A DNA stretch of 5,773 bases from the NCBI GenBank assembly GCA_938038825.1, contig CALHST010000217.1, positions 1 through 5,773 on the forward strand, given 5' to 3'. The notes below the pieces were generated by a model. The model did not search any database. It was not told where the DNA came from and worked only from the letters and a program-made list of their open reading frames with translations. The position numbers and the translations under genes were made by a program. This stretch comes from an uncultured Paracoccaceae bacterium (GTDB taxonomy: Bacteria > Pseudomonadota > Alphaproteobacteria > Rhodobacterales > Rhodobacteraceae). Positions 1 through 5,773 of the stretch are shown here, in pieces. The stretch's first letter is position 1; every line of letters begins with the position of its first letter.

Positions 1-830
1 CTCAGAAACCCCAAGGTTGGACCCGTTCCAGAAACGTTCCCGCCCCGAATGACATCTGCCAAGATCGAGACACCCAGATGAGCCCCAGACGAATGCCCCA
101 CAACCAGCACTTCGTCGTAATCCCCCTGCAACGCCTCTGTAATCAAAGAGCCGAACTCTGCGATCCGTGCTTCAAGTTCCGGCGGGTTTGCCCCCCGAGA
201 CGCAGCGGAATACGCGTAATCATGCATCAGATAATAGGCGAACAACTTGTTATCGAGCGCTTTGAACCACAGCAATACCCGCGCTGCGATCCAAAGCGCC
301 GCTGCGATGCCGACACTGTGATGCAACAGCGCAGAACTAAGGATGCCTGTTTGCAAAACGGTACGCAGGCCAAACAGAACAGCGTTGTAAGTCCCCCACG
401 CAACCAGCATTGCGATCAAAGCCTGCAGGATTAACATACCCACAGGATACAGCGCTGCGATCACAGGGCCCTTGCGCAGGCGCATCAATCGACGCAACGC
501 GCCGGTCGAGATGTAGACCCATGCCGTGCGCATCAATTGCACGTATGTTGCCGGTATCGAGGTTTCCATTGAATCCCGAACAATGTCGGACCAAACAAGC
601 ACGTCGAATTCCGTCTGGGTTGCACAGCTGTCAATAGTTGCATCGACGTGCCAGCCATAAGACGCGCCACCCGTTTTAGGTTTCAACGCAATGTCATAGC
701 CGCTGATGCCTGCTTGGGATGCACTTTCCTTGCGATACAACTCGCGATACCGACGCGGATGAATCGGATCATAACCGGGTATGTAAAACACCCGGCGTCT
801 GGTCACTGGTTTTTGGGTTTCGCTGCTCAT
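1..830 (-). CDS. Membrane-anchored alpha/beta-hydrolase-like protein, C-terminus beyond the left edge
   Basis: Reading leftward from the ATG at 830, the frame stays open to the window edge (276 complete codons), so the C-terminal end is missing. Near the N-terminus is RRRVFYIPGYDP (residues 11-22), like the first beta strand and turn of an alpha/beta hydrolase. Two hydrophobic stretches at about 122-155 and 170-190 look like membrane helices. After them, LVVGHSSGAHLG (242-253) is a classic nucleophile elbow, G-x-S-x-G, with Ser247 as the likely nucleophile. The catalytic acid and histidine should lie beyond the edge. Start choice: AAGGG sits six bases before the ATG. The gene follows ccdA after 62 bases on the same strand with no visible terminator, so co-transcription is plausible. 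The elbow and the open frame are seen; lipase or esterase activity is inferred from the fold, and the substrate is unknown. Confidence 0.78.
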   Translation of the reverse strand, partial: MSSETQKPVTRRRVFYIPGYDPIHPRRYRELYRKESASQAGISGYDIALKPKTGGASYGWHVDATIDSCATQTEFDVLVWSDIVRDSMETSIPATYVQLMRTAWVYISTGALRRLMRLRKGPVIAALYPVGMLILQALIAMLVAWGTYNAVLFGLRTVLQTGILSSALLHHSVGIAAALWIAARVLLWFKALDNKLFAYYLMHDYAYSAASRGANPPELEARIAEFGSLITEALQGDYDEVLVVGHSSGAHLGVSILADVIRGGNVSGTGPTLGFL

Positions 831-892
831 CGCGGGCCCTTGTTATTGGGCGCAGGTTAACAACGTTTTTCGACCAAAGTAAGGCTGGTGAA

Positions 893-1645
893 TTAGCCCA
901 GATATTGCAGCGCTGGGAAGGCTTCCAACAACCACCATGAGAAGCTTGCAAATGCGCCTGTCAGCAAGGCCAGACCCACAACAATCAGCAACCCACCCAT
1001 GACCTTTTCAATGGTGCCCATGTAAGGTTTGATACGGTTCATCACACCAACAGCGCGGGACATAAACATAGCAGCCAAAAGGAACGGCAAGCCCAAACCC
1101 GCGGCATAGATACCCAACAGGAACGTGCCCTTGGACACTGATGCCTCTGTCGCGGCAAGCGTCAGGATTGCGCCCAGCTGTGGGCCAATACAGGGCGTCC
1201 AGCCAAAGGCAAACGCCAAACCAAGGATATAAGCCCCAAACGAAGACCCGCCTTGATCACCCGCATCCAAGCGCGCCTCTTGATCCAGGAAAGGAATGCG
1301 AAAGACATTCAGGAAATGCAGACCAAAGATGATCACCACAATGCCTGAAATCTGCGCAAAGAGTGCTTGATTTTGTAGGAAAAACGCACCGAACGCTGAC
1401 GCAGTGAACCCCAGGATCAGGAAAACCGTGCTCAGCCCCAACACAAAGAACAGCGCGGAAATGATCGTCTTGCGCCGTGCAGCGCCATCTTCCGACATTT
1501 CGCCAACCTGAACGCCAGACATATACGCCAGATAGGGCGGAACAATTGGCAACACGCACGGACTAAGAAAGCTTATGATGCCGCCAAGCAGCGCCACGAA
1601 CATGGCGGGCAACAGTCCCGCGTCGATGATATCAATTCCAAACAT
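893..1645 (-). CDS. ccdA: Cytochrome c biogenesis / thiol-disulfide reductant transporter CcdA (DsbD transmembrane family)
   Basis: A 250-residue integral membrane protein with six hydrophobic segments at about 12-33, 60-82, 93-116, 137-157, 174-197 and 212-233, the usual size and topology of CcdA. The two family cysteines are present: Cys30 in FLSPCVLPIVPPYLAYMSG (first helix) and Cys152 in FGWTPCIGPQLGA (fourth helix). In this family the pair takes electrons from cytoplasmic thioredoxin and passes them across the inner membrane to periplasmic thiol proteins, for example for cytochrome c maturation. Start choice: a GTG at 1654 would add three residues, but it lies inside the AGGTGGG ribosome binding site that serves the ATG at 1645. 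The gene is divergent from the TusA-like gene and upstream of the membrane hydrolase. There is no periplasmic thioredoxin domain, so it is CcdA-like rather than full-length DsbD. Confidence 0.92.
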   Translation of the reverse strand: MFGIDIIDAGLLPAMFVALLGGIISFLSPCVLPIVPPYLAYMSGVQVGEMSEDGAARRKTIISALFFVLGLSTVFLILGFTASAFGAFFLQNQALFAQISGIVVIIFGLHFLNVFRIPFLDQEARLDAGDQGGSSFGAYILGLAFAFGWTPCIGPQLGAILTLAATEASVSKGTFLLGIYAAGLGLPFLLAAMFMSRAVGVMNRIKPYMGTIEKVMGGLLIVVGLALLTGAFASFSWWLLEAFPALQYLG

Positions 1646-1729
1646 AGATCCCACCTAGGCTATTGCAGAAGCTGCGTCACGGGGGGCACTGGTCACAACC
1701 TTGTGGACAGATTGAAACATCCGCCCTAA
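1646..1729. promoter_or_regulatory. Divergent promoter region between ccdA and the tusA-like gene
   Basis: These 84 bases separate two divergent starts and must hold both 5' regions unless transcription comes from further away. The ccdA ribosome binding site (AGGTGGG, read on minus) is at the left end. An inverted repeat, CACAA-CC-TTGTG, lies at 1694-1705 and could be a regulator site. I could not assign convincing -35/-10 pairs on either strand, so promoter function rests on gene layout. Confidence 0.4.
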
Positions 1730-1960
1730 ATGCCCAGTATGCGAGAGACGTTAGACGCCACTGGGTTGCTGTGCCCCCTGCCCGTATTAAAGCTGAGAAA
1801 GCGGTTAAAACCGTTAAATTCCGGTGATGAAATTGATGTTTTGACGGATGACCCCGCGGCCGTGATTGATGTTCCGCATTTTTGCACAGAAGCCGGACAC
1901 ATATTGGTGCACTCCGATGCAGACGGGGACGTTGCGCGCTGGCGGGTGCGCAAAGGTTAA
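1730..1960 (+). CDS. TusA/SirA-family sulfur carrier protein
   Basis: A 76-residue soluble protein of the usual TusA length. The diagnostic motif LDATGLLCPLPVLKLRKRL (residues 8-26) carries the family's CPxP cysteine, Cys15, which in E. coli TusA holds a persulfide and passes sulfur on for tRNA thiolation and other relays. The rest fits the two-layer alpha/beta fold, with DEIDVLTDDPAAVIDVPHFC matching its strand-helix region; a second cysteine, Cys52, lies there. A stop codon lies directly upstream in frame, so the start is 1730 or the ATG at 1739 (73 residues). Neither has a recognisable Shine-Dalgarno sequence, so translation may be weak or leaderless. The gene is divergent from ccdA and convergent with rne. 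The family is certain; the sulfur acceptor is unknown, and I do not claim it is the orthologue of tusA itself. Confidence 0.88.
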   Translation: MPSMRETLDATGLLCPLPVLKLRKRLKPLNSGDEIDVLTDDPAAVIDVPHFCTEAGHILVHSDADGDVARWRVRKG

Positions 1961-2140
1961 GGTTTCCAAGGGCGTCTTTGACACCTTGCTCCGCCGGATT
2001 TCGGACAATTTTGTACAAAATGACGCCTGTTTTGTGCATATGATTCTTTGACCCTAGCGCCAATGCTCTCATAGCTCTCCTTTGTCGCAGCATCTTACCT
2101 GCAACACACAGGAACCCGATTTGTAACGCGCCCCATCAAC
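1961..2140. other. Noncoding interval between convergent tusA-like gene and rne
   Basis: No ORF with credible protein features is present; the ATGs after 2020 on the plus strand meet stops within eight codons. The interval holds a consensus -35-like TTGACA (1978-1983), a palindrome at 2008-2021, a partial repeat of its half-site at 2030-2038 and a second TTGACC (2048-2053). It ends at the bidirectional terminator. It may be just the 3' untranslated region of the tusA-like gene, or it may encode a small RNA. Confidence 0.5.
2008..2021. repeat. Perfect 14-bp palindrome, possible operator
   Basis: ATTTTGTACAAAAT is an exact inverted repeat centred at 2014/2015. The half-site TTTTGTRCA recurs as TTTTGTGCA at 2030-2038, 21 bases on, about two helical turns. 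Perfect AT-rich dyads of this size are typical of dimeric repressor sites, but no binding protein can be named from the sequence. Confidence 0.4.
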
Positions 2141-2176
2141 AAAAAACCCCGGTGCAGAACACCGGGGTTTTGTTTT
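2141..2176. terminator. Bidirectional rho-independent terminator between tusA-like gene and rne
   Basis: A perfect 12-bp stem pairs AAAACCCCGGTG (2143-2154) with CACCGGGGTTTT (2160-2171) around a 5-base loop. On plus it is followed by a T-rich tail (TTTTGTTTTT), and on minus by a run of six T. It begins five bases after the rne stop, so it ends rne transcripts, and it can also stop plus-strand transcripts from the tusA-like gene or from a small RNA in the interval. Confidence 0.93.
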
Positions 2177-4960
2177 TCACTTCGATCCCAAGGACCACCA
2201 CCCGCGCCGCTTTGGCTTGGGTTTTGCGACAGGCTCGGGCTCTGGCGTTGCAGCGACAGGTTCGGGCGTTGGTTCCGGAACCGGTTCCGGAGCAGGTTCG
2301 GCCACCGCAACGGGTGCGAGTTCGGGCGCAGGTTCCGCAGCAACAGCCACAGCGTCGACTTCAGCAACGTCGACCACGGCAGGGGCCGCGTCCGCATCCG
2401 CCTTTTTGCGACGTGGTGCGCGTTTGCGCTTCGGTTTTTCTGCTGGTGTGTCTTCAGACGCCACCTCAGCCGGAGCAGGCTCTGCCGCTTCATCAGCGGC
2501 CACCGCATCGCCAGTTGTGGCCTCTTCAGTCGGTTCCGGCGTCTTCTTGCGACGTGTCCGCTTGCGGGGTGCCTTCTTCGGCGCCTCTTCCGTTTCCTCA
2601 GACGTCACAACATCATCAGATGTGGTTTGGTCTGCCGCGACAGCGTCCTGCGGTGCGTCGTTTCCTTCAGCGTCGGCGTCAGCAGTGCCTTCAGTGTTCT
2701 CGCCCTCGTGTGCGTTCGACTGTTCGCCCTCACCATTCGAGGACTTCCGCCGCCGCCGACGACGACGACGACGCTTGGGTTTATCCTCGCCATCACCTTC
2801 GGCAGGCTGGTTTTGTTGCTGCTGAGGCTGTGGTGCCTCATCTTCATCCGCTTCGACAATTTCTTCGTCGAGATCGTCCATGATCGACATATCCGCAGAC
2901 ACCACGGGTGCCTCGATTTGCGTCACTGTCCGGGTCGCTGTTTTGAACTTTTCAAGCGTGAAGTCCGGGCTGACCAAGGATGGGTCCCCTTCGATCCGCA
3001 CCGACAAACCATAACGGCCTTCGATCTGCGCGATATGCTCGCGTTTGGAATTCATCAGGAAGTTGGCGATATCCACCGGACATTTCACCAAAACTTCGCG
3101 CGAGCGACGACGTGTGCCTTCTTCTTCGATCTGGCGCACAATCGACAACGCCATGCTGTCGTCCGAGCGGATCAGACCCGTGCCGTGGCACGACGGACAT
3201 GGCTGCGTAGACGCTTCCAACATGCCGGGGCGCAGACGCTGACGCGACATTTCCATCAGACCAAAGCCCGAAATGCGCCCCACTTGGATGCGCGCACGGT
3301 CTGTTTTCAGCTTGTCCTTCATCCGCTTTTCGACGGCGGTGTTGTTCTTGCGCTCGTCCATATCGATGAAGTCGATGACGATCAGACCCGCCAAATCACG
3401 CAGACGCAATTGGCGCGCCACTTCTTCGGCAGCTTCCAAGTTGGTTTTAAGCGCTGTTTCCTCGATCGAGCCTTCTTTGGTCGCCCGACCCGAGTTCACG
3501 TCAATCGCGACAAGCGCTTCTGTGATCCCGATGACGATATAGCCACCCGATTTCAGCTGAACGGTTGGATTAAACATGCCCGCAAGGTAGGTTTCCACCT
3601 GATAGCGCGCAAAGAGTGGCAGGCTTTCGGTGTAATGTTTCACGTTCTTGGCATGGGACGGCATGATCATTTTCATGAAGTCCTTGGCGATGCGATAGCC
3701 GCGCTCGCCTTCCACAAACACCTCGTCGATCTCGCGGTTATACAAATCGCGGATCGAGCGTTTGATCAGATCGCCTTCTTCATAGATTTTCGCGGGCGCG
3801 ATGGATTTCAGCGTCAGTTCGCGGATCTGTTCCCATAGGCGCTGCAGATATTCATAGTCGCGCTTGATTTCGGCCTTGGTGCGTTTGGCACCTGCCGTGC
3901 GCACAATCAGGCCCGCGCCTTGTGGCACTTCGATTTCGTTGGCGATTTCTTTCAGTTTTTTGCGGTCTGCTGCATTGGTGATTTTGCGGGAAATGCCGCC
4001 GCCACGTGCGGTGTTGGGCATCAGAACGCAGTAACGACCTGCAAGTGACAAATATGTGGTCAGTGCGGCACCCTTGTTGCCGCGTTCTTCCTTGACCACC
4101 TGCACCAGAAGGATCTGGCGTACTTTGATCACTTCCTGGATTTTATAACGCCGCGGGCGCGGTTTGCGCACGGGACGAATGTCTTCCTGATCATCTTCAT
4201 CTGCGACAGATTCGATGTTCTCATCTTTGGATGATGCATCTTTCTTAGAACGGCGACCCCGACGTTGACGACCGCGTGGTGCGTCGTCTTCATCATCGTC
4301 GTCTTCATCGCCGTTTGCTTCGGACACATCATCGGTGTCTTCTGCGTCGTCGGACTTGGCTGTTTCAGCCTCCTCCGCCGGTGCTTCGGCTGTTTCGTCT
4401 GTGTCTTCTGCTGGGGCGGCGTCTTCAGCGTCCAGTGTCTCAACAGGTGCGTCCGCCTCAGTGGGTTGTGCATCCTCGGAAGAGGTCGCATCCTCTGCAG
4501 GTGTCTCATCATCGTCCAGATCAATGGTTTCCATACCTTCGATCTGGTCAGATTTCACCTCTGCAGTGGCAACAGCATCCCCATCTTGCGCCTTGGCCGC
4601 TTTTGATCTGCGACGGGGGCGACGCTTGGGTTTGCTGTCTTCTTCTTCATCCCGCGCCTTTTGCGATTCCGCATAGGCCCGCTCTTCTTCCATCAGGGCT
4701 TCGCGGTCTGCGACCGGAATCTGATAATAGTCTGGATGAATCTCGGAAAACGCCAAGAAACCATGGCGATTTCCGCCATAGTCCACAAACGCCGCCTGAA
4801 GCGACGGTTCGACCCGTGTTACTTTTGCGAGATAAATGTTGCCAGCGAGCTGGCGTTTGTTTTCGGATTCAAAATCAAACTCTTCGACCTTGTTTCCATC
4901 AACCACCACAACGCGGGTTTCTTCCGCGTGGGTGGCATCGATAAGCATCTTCTTTGCCAT
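2177..4960 (-). CDS. rne: Ribonuclease E (RNase E/G family endoribonuclease)
   Basis: A 927-residue single-strand-specific endoribonuclease that drives mRNA decay and rRNA/tRNA processing and scaffolds the degradosome. The S1 RNA-binding domain starts at about residue 35 and is interrupted at about 90-268 by an acidic, Ala/Glu/Asp-rich insertion with basic patches. It resumes at VVKEERGNKGAALTTYLSLA. The DNase I-like catalytic part contains AIDVNSGRATKEG (Asp487) and LIVIDFIDMD (Asp530). Their 43-residue spacing matches E. coli Asp303/Asp346. The zinc-link CPSCHGTG has Cys588 and Cys591. The C-terminal scaffold holds nine consecutive arginines (730-738), two further basic clusters, a Pro/Glu/Ala/Val stretch and a final KPKRRGWWSLGSK. 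Start choice: an ATG at 4975 would add five residues, but GGA lies five bases before the ATG at 4960, where the family's MAKKMLIDA begins. A long leader precedes it and a terminator follows at once. Confidence 0.97.
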   Translation of the reverse strand: MAKKMLIDATHAEETRVVVVDGNKVEEFDFESENKRQLAGNIYLAKVTRVEPSLQAAFVDYGGNRHGFLAFSEIHPDYYQIPVADREALMEEERAYAESQKARDEEEDSKPKRRPRRRSKAAKAQDGDAVATAEVKSDQIEGMETIDLDDDETPAEDATSSEDAQPTEADAPVETLDAEDAAPAEDTDETAEAPAEEAETAKSDDAEDTDDVSEANGDEDDDDEDDAPRGRQRRGRRSKKDASSKDENIESVADEDDQEDIRPVRKPRPRRYKIQEVIKVRQILLVQVVKEERGNKGAALTTYLSLAGRYCVLMPNTARGGGISRKITNAADRKKLKEIANEIEVPQGAGLIVRTAGAKRTKAEIKRDYEYLQRLWEQIRELTLKSIAPAKIYEEGDLIKRSIRDLYNREIDEVFVEGERGYRIAKDFMKMIMPSHAKNVKHYTESLPLFARYQVETYLAGMFNPTVQLKSGGYIVIGITEALVAIDVNSGRATKEGSIEETALKTNLEAAEEVARQLRLRDLAGLIVIDFIDMDERKNNTAVEKRMKDKLKTDRARIQVGRISGFGLMEMSRQRLRPGMLEASTQPCPSCHGTGLIRSDDSMALSIVRQIEEEGTRRRSREVLVKCPVDIANFLMNSKREHIAQIEGRYGLSVRIEGDPSLVSPDFTLEKFKTATRTVTQIEAPVVSADMSIMDDLDEEIVEADEDEAPQPQQQQNQPAEGDGEDKPKRRRRRRRRRKSSNGEGEQSNAHEGENTEGTADADAEGNDAPQDAVAADQTTSDDVVTSEETEEAPKKAPRKRTRRKKTPEPTEEATTGDAVAADEAAEPAPAEVASEDTPAEKPKRKRAPRRKKADADAAPAVVDVAEVDAVAVAAEPAPELAPVAVAEPAPEPVPEPTPEPVAATPEPEPVAKPKPKRRGWWSLGSK

Positions 4961-5311
4961 TTTTGTCCATTGCATAAACGCCGAGCGGCCCCACCCGGGG
5001 GCGCGGCTGATCGAAGTTTATGTCTTGTAAAGGCGATTTCGGACGTGCGGCAGTGACGGCCCCTCGGGGCTTCTGCTGGTACCTCTAGTGGTCTCGCGCG
5101 CGTCATCGCGGTTCTTCTCCGAGGCGCAGACCTTAGCCCGAGCCCCCATTTAGTAGCCTCAGCGCCGCGTACGGGGCTTCCGGCGTCTCGTAGCCCGGGG
5201 TTAATCGGGCCCAATCGGTCTGCTTGGTCTTGCAGGAACATATGTCCGCCAGTGGCCAAAACAGCGAAACTCTCAAATCGTGTCACGCAGTACAGCGTCA
5301 CCCGTAACTCT
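4961..5311 (-). promoter_or_regulatory. Long structured 5' leader of rne
   Basis: This stretch upstream of rne has no credible gene but many GC-rich stems, given as plus-strand positions: 5193-5197 with 5206-5210; 5163-5167 with 5181-5185; 5156-5162 with 5119-5125; 5124-5132 with 5090-5099 (nine pairs plus one bulge); 5059-5063 with 5066-5070 (two-base loop; four pairs if a tetraloop forms); and 4988-4992 with 4998-5002, just before the ribosome binding site. The 5119-5125 and 5124-5132 helices overlap, so they compete. Enterobacterial rne has a leader of about 360 bases that mediates autoregulation; the similar length here suggests, but does not show, the same logic. The leader's 5' end depends on the weak promoter call. 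Confidence 0.55.
5282..5301. repeat. Imperfect 20-bp dyad at the predicted rne transcription start
   Basis: GTCACGCAGTACAGCGTCAC has eight of ten symmetric base pairs around a central GTAC. It lies just downstream of the candidate rne promoter, where a bound protein could block initiation. It is symmetric enough to be an operator, but no regulator is identifiable. Confidence 0.25.
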
Positions 5312-5340
5312 AGATAAGTGCTTTGGGGTTGTAATGACAA
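5312..5340 (-). promoter_or_regulatory. Candidate rne promoter
   Basis: On the minus strand, TTGTCA (5340-5335, five of six matches to the -35 consensus) is followed after 17 bases by TTATCT (5317-5312), or after 18 by TATCTA. The -10 match is poor. Transcription would begin near 5305 and give a leader of about 345 bases. No clear terminator separates this from the HAD gene upstream, so readthrough could also feed rne. Confidence 0.3.
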
Positions 5341-5392
5341 TGGGCAATCGTGCGGATGTGTCGTTCTTCGCCTGTGCAGAGCAAATTAGTCG

Positions 5393-5773
5393 TTAAAATA
5401 CGCCAAGATGGCGCATCGCCGCCGCAAGATCGTCTGCAATGTGTTGCCCAAGGTCAGGGAACGGACTGTCAGGGGGGCGCAGATCCGGTATTTGAACGGC
5501 AATGCACCCTGCCCCGATGGCGGCAGTAATCCCCTTGTCACTGTCTTCAAAGGCAAAGCAGTCGCCAGCGGACACTCCCAAATCGGCGGCAGCTTCAAGA
5601 TACGGTGCTGGGTGCGGTTTGTTCGCAGAGACAGCGTCCCCACCTTTCACGTGTTTGAAAAAGTCCAACAGGTCGGCCCGTTCCAGGTTTTCATGCGCAT
5701 GGTGTGTTTGGCTGGATGTGACAACTGCCATCACGGCCCCTTGTGCCTTTAGCGCAGTCAGGACGTCGTGCAC
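5393..5773 (-). CDS. HAD-superfamily phosphatase, N-terminus beyond the right edge
   Basis: The last 126 or 127 residues of a haloacid dehalogenase-type hydrolase; the frame is open at the window edge, and the GTG there is not a supported start. Present are motif II (AVVTSS, Thr19/Ser20 of the visible part), the motif III lysine in SANKPHPAPYLEAA (Lys52) and motif IV in CFAFEDSDKGITAAIGAG (Glu76-Asp77), followed by a short family-like C-terminus. Motif I (DxDGT), with the nucleophilic aspartate, and the cap domain would lie in the missing part. The KPHPAPYL and FEDSxxGxxAA pattern is typical of the phosphoglycolate phosphatase / beta-phosphoglucomutase-like subgroup, which removes phosphate from small metabolites. 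The substrate cannot be told from this fragment. The gene lies upstream of rne on the same strand, 432 bases away. Confidence 0.88.
   Translation of the reverse strand: MHDVLTALKAQGAVMAVVTSSQTHHAHENLERADLLDFFKHVKGGDAVSANKPHPAPYLEAAADLGVSAGDCFAFEDSDKGITAAIGAGCIAVQIPDLRPPDSPFPDLGQHIADDLAAAMRHLGVF

Noticed and set aside
78..951. Several short ORFs on both strands in the first 950 bases
   Set aside because: All overlap the continuous minus-strand hydrolase frame from 830 to the edge, which has a ribosome binding site, membrane helices and a GHSSG motif.
1677..2093. Minus-strand ORF antisense to the tusA-like gene
   Set aside because: It covers the tusA-like gene and its promoter region, and its translation shows no family pattern, whereas the plus-strand frame has the CPLP motif.
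2152..2883. Plus-strand ORFs (2152-2883 and 2217-2825) rich in Arg/Gln/Pro or Ala/Ser/Gly
   Set aside because: They are mirror translations of the repetitive Ala/Pro/Glu tail of RNase E on the other strand, and the first begins inside the terminator hairpin.
2627..3838. Long plus-strand ORF of 403 codons antisense to rne
   Set aside because: It lies wholly within the rne coding region, its translation has no domain-like pattern, and RNase E on the other strand has all catalytic motifs. It is a codon-bias shadow.
4276..4944. Plus-strand ORF opposite the RNase E acidic insertion
   Set aside because: Its low-complexity His/Arg/Leu composition is that of a reverse read of the Asp/Glu/Ala-rich insertion, and it has no ribosome binding site or family signature.
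4819..5340. Minus-strand 173-codon ORF through the whole rne leader as a protein gene
   Set aside because: It overlaps rne by about 140 bases in another frame, shows no recognisable domain and coincides with dense RNA pairing. A shorter internal start is kept only as a low-interest finding.
4961..5392. Known structured RNA gene (SRP RNA, 6S, tmRNA, RNase P) in the gene-free stretch
   Set aside because: I looked for their hallmark cores and found none; position and orientation fit a leader of rne better.

Overview
The window looks like chromosome from a marine Roseobacter-type alphaproteobacterium (Rhodobacterales). The main reason is the RNase E: it has a long acidic insertion inside its S1 domain and an arginine- and Ala/Pro/Glu-rich tail ending in a lysine/arginine-tryptophan motif. 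Base composition is moderately GC-rich. I see no transposase, integrase, CRISPR array, tRNA or rRNA.

Layout from left to right. (1) Bases 1-830, minus strand: the first 276 residues of a membrane-anchored alpha/beta-hydrolase-like protein whose C-terminus lies beyond the left edge. (2) Bases 893-1645, minus: a six-helix CcdA/DsbD-type thiol-disulfide reductant transporter, 62 bases upstream of the hydrolase and read in the same direction. (3) Bases 1646-1729: a short divergent promoter region. (4) Bases 1730-1960, plus: a small TusA/SirA-family protein with the CPLP cysteine motif. (5) Bases 1961-2140: noncoding DNA between two convergent genes, with a perfect 14-bp palindrome, followed by a strong bidirectional terminator at 2141-2176. 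(6) Bases 2177-4960, minus: rne, complete. (7) Bases 4961-5392: 432 bases without a credible gene, best read as the promoter and long, GC-rich, hairpin-dense 5' leader of rne. (8) Bases 5393-5773, minus: the C-terminal part of a HAD-family phosphatase that runs off the right edge.

Three themes emerge. CcdA moves electrons from cytoplasmic thioredoxin to periplasmic thiols, and the divergent TusA-like protein carries a reactive cysteine for sulfur transfer, so together they suggest a thiol/sulfur redox pair (inference). RNase E is the central mRNA decay and rRNA processing enzyme, and a long structured leader would suit the autoregulation known for enterobacterial rne. The hydrolase and the HAD phosphatase have no clear functional link to the rest.

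I found no clearly new multi-gene system. The most interesting signals are the rne leader with mutually exclusive pairings, the unusual two-helix membrane hydrolase at the left edge, and a possible small RNA between tusA and rne.
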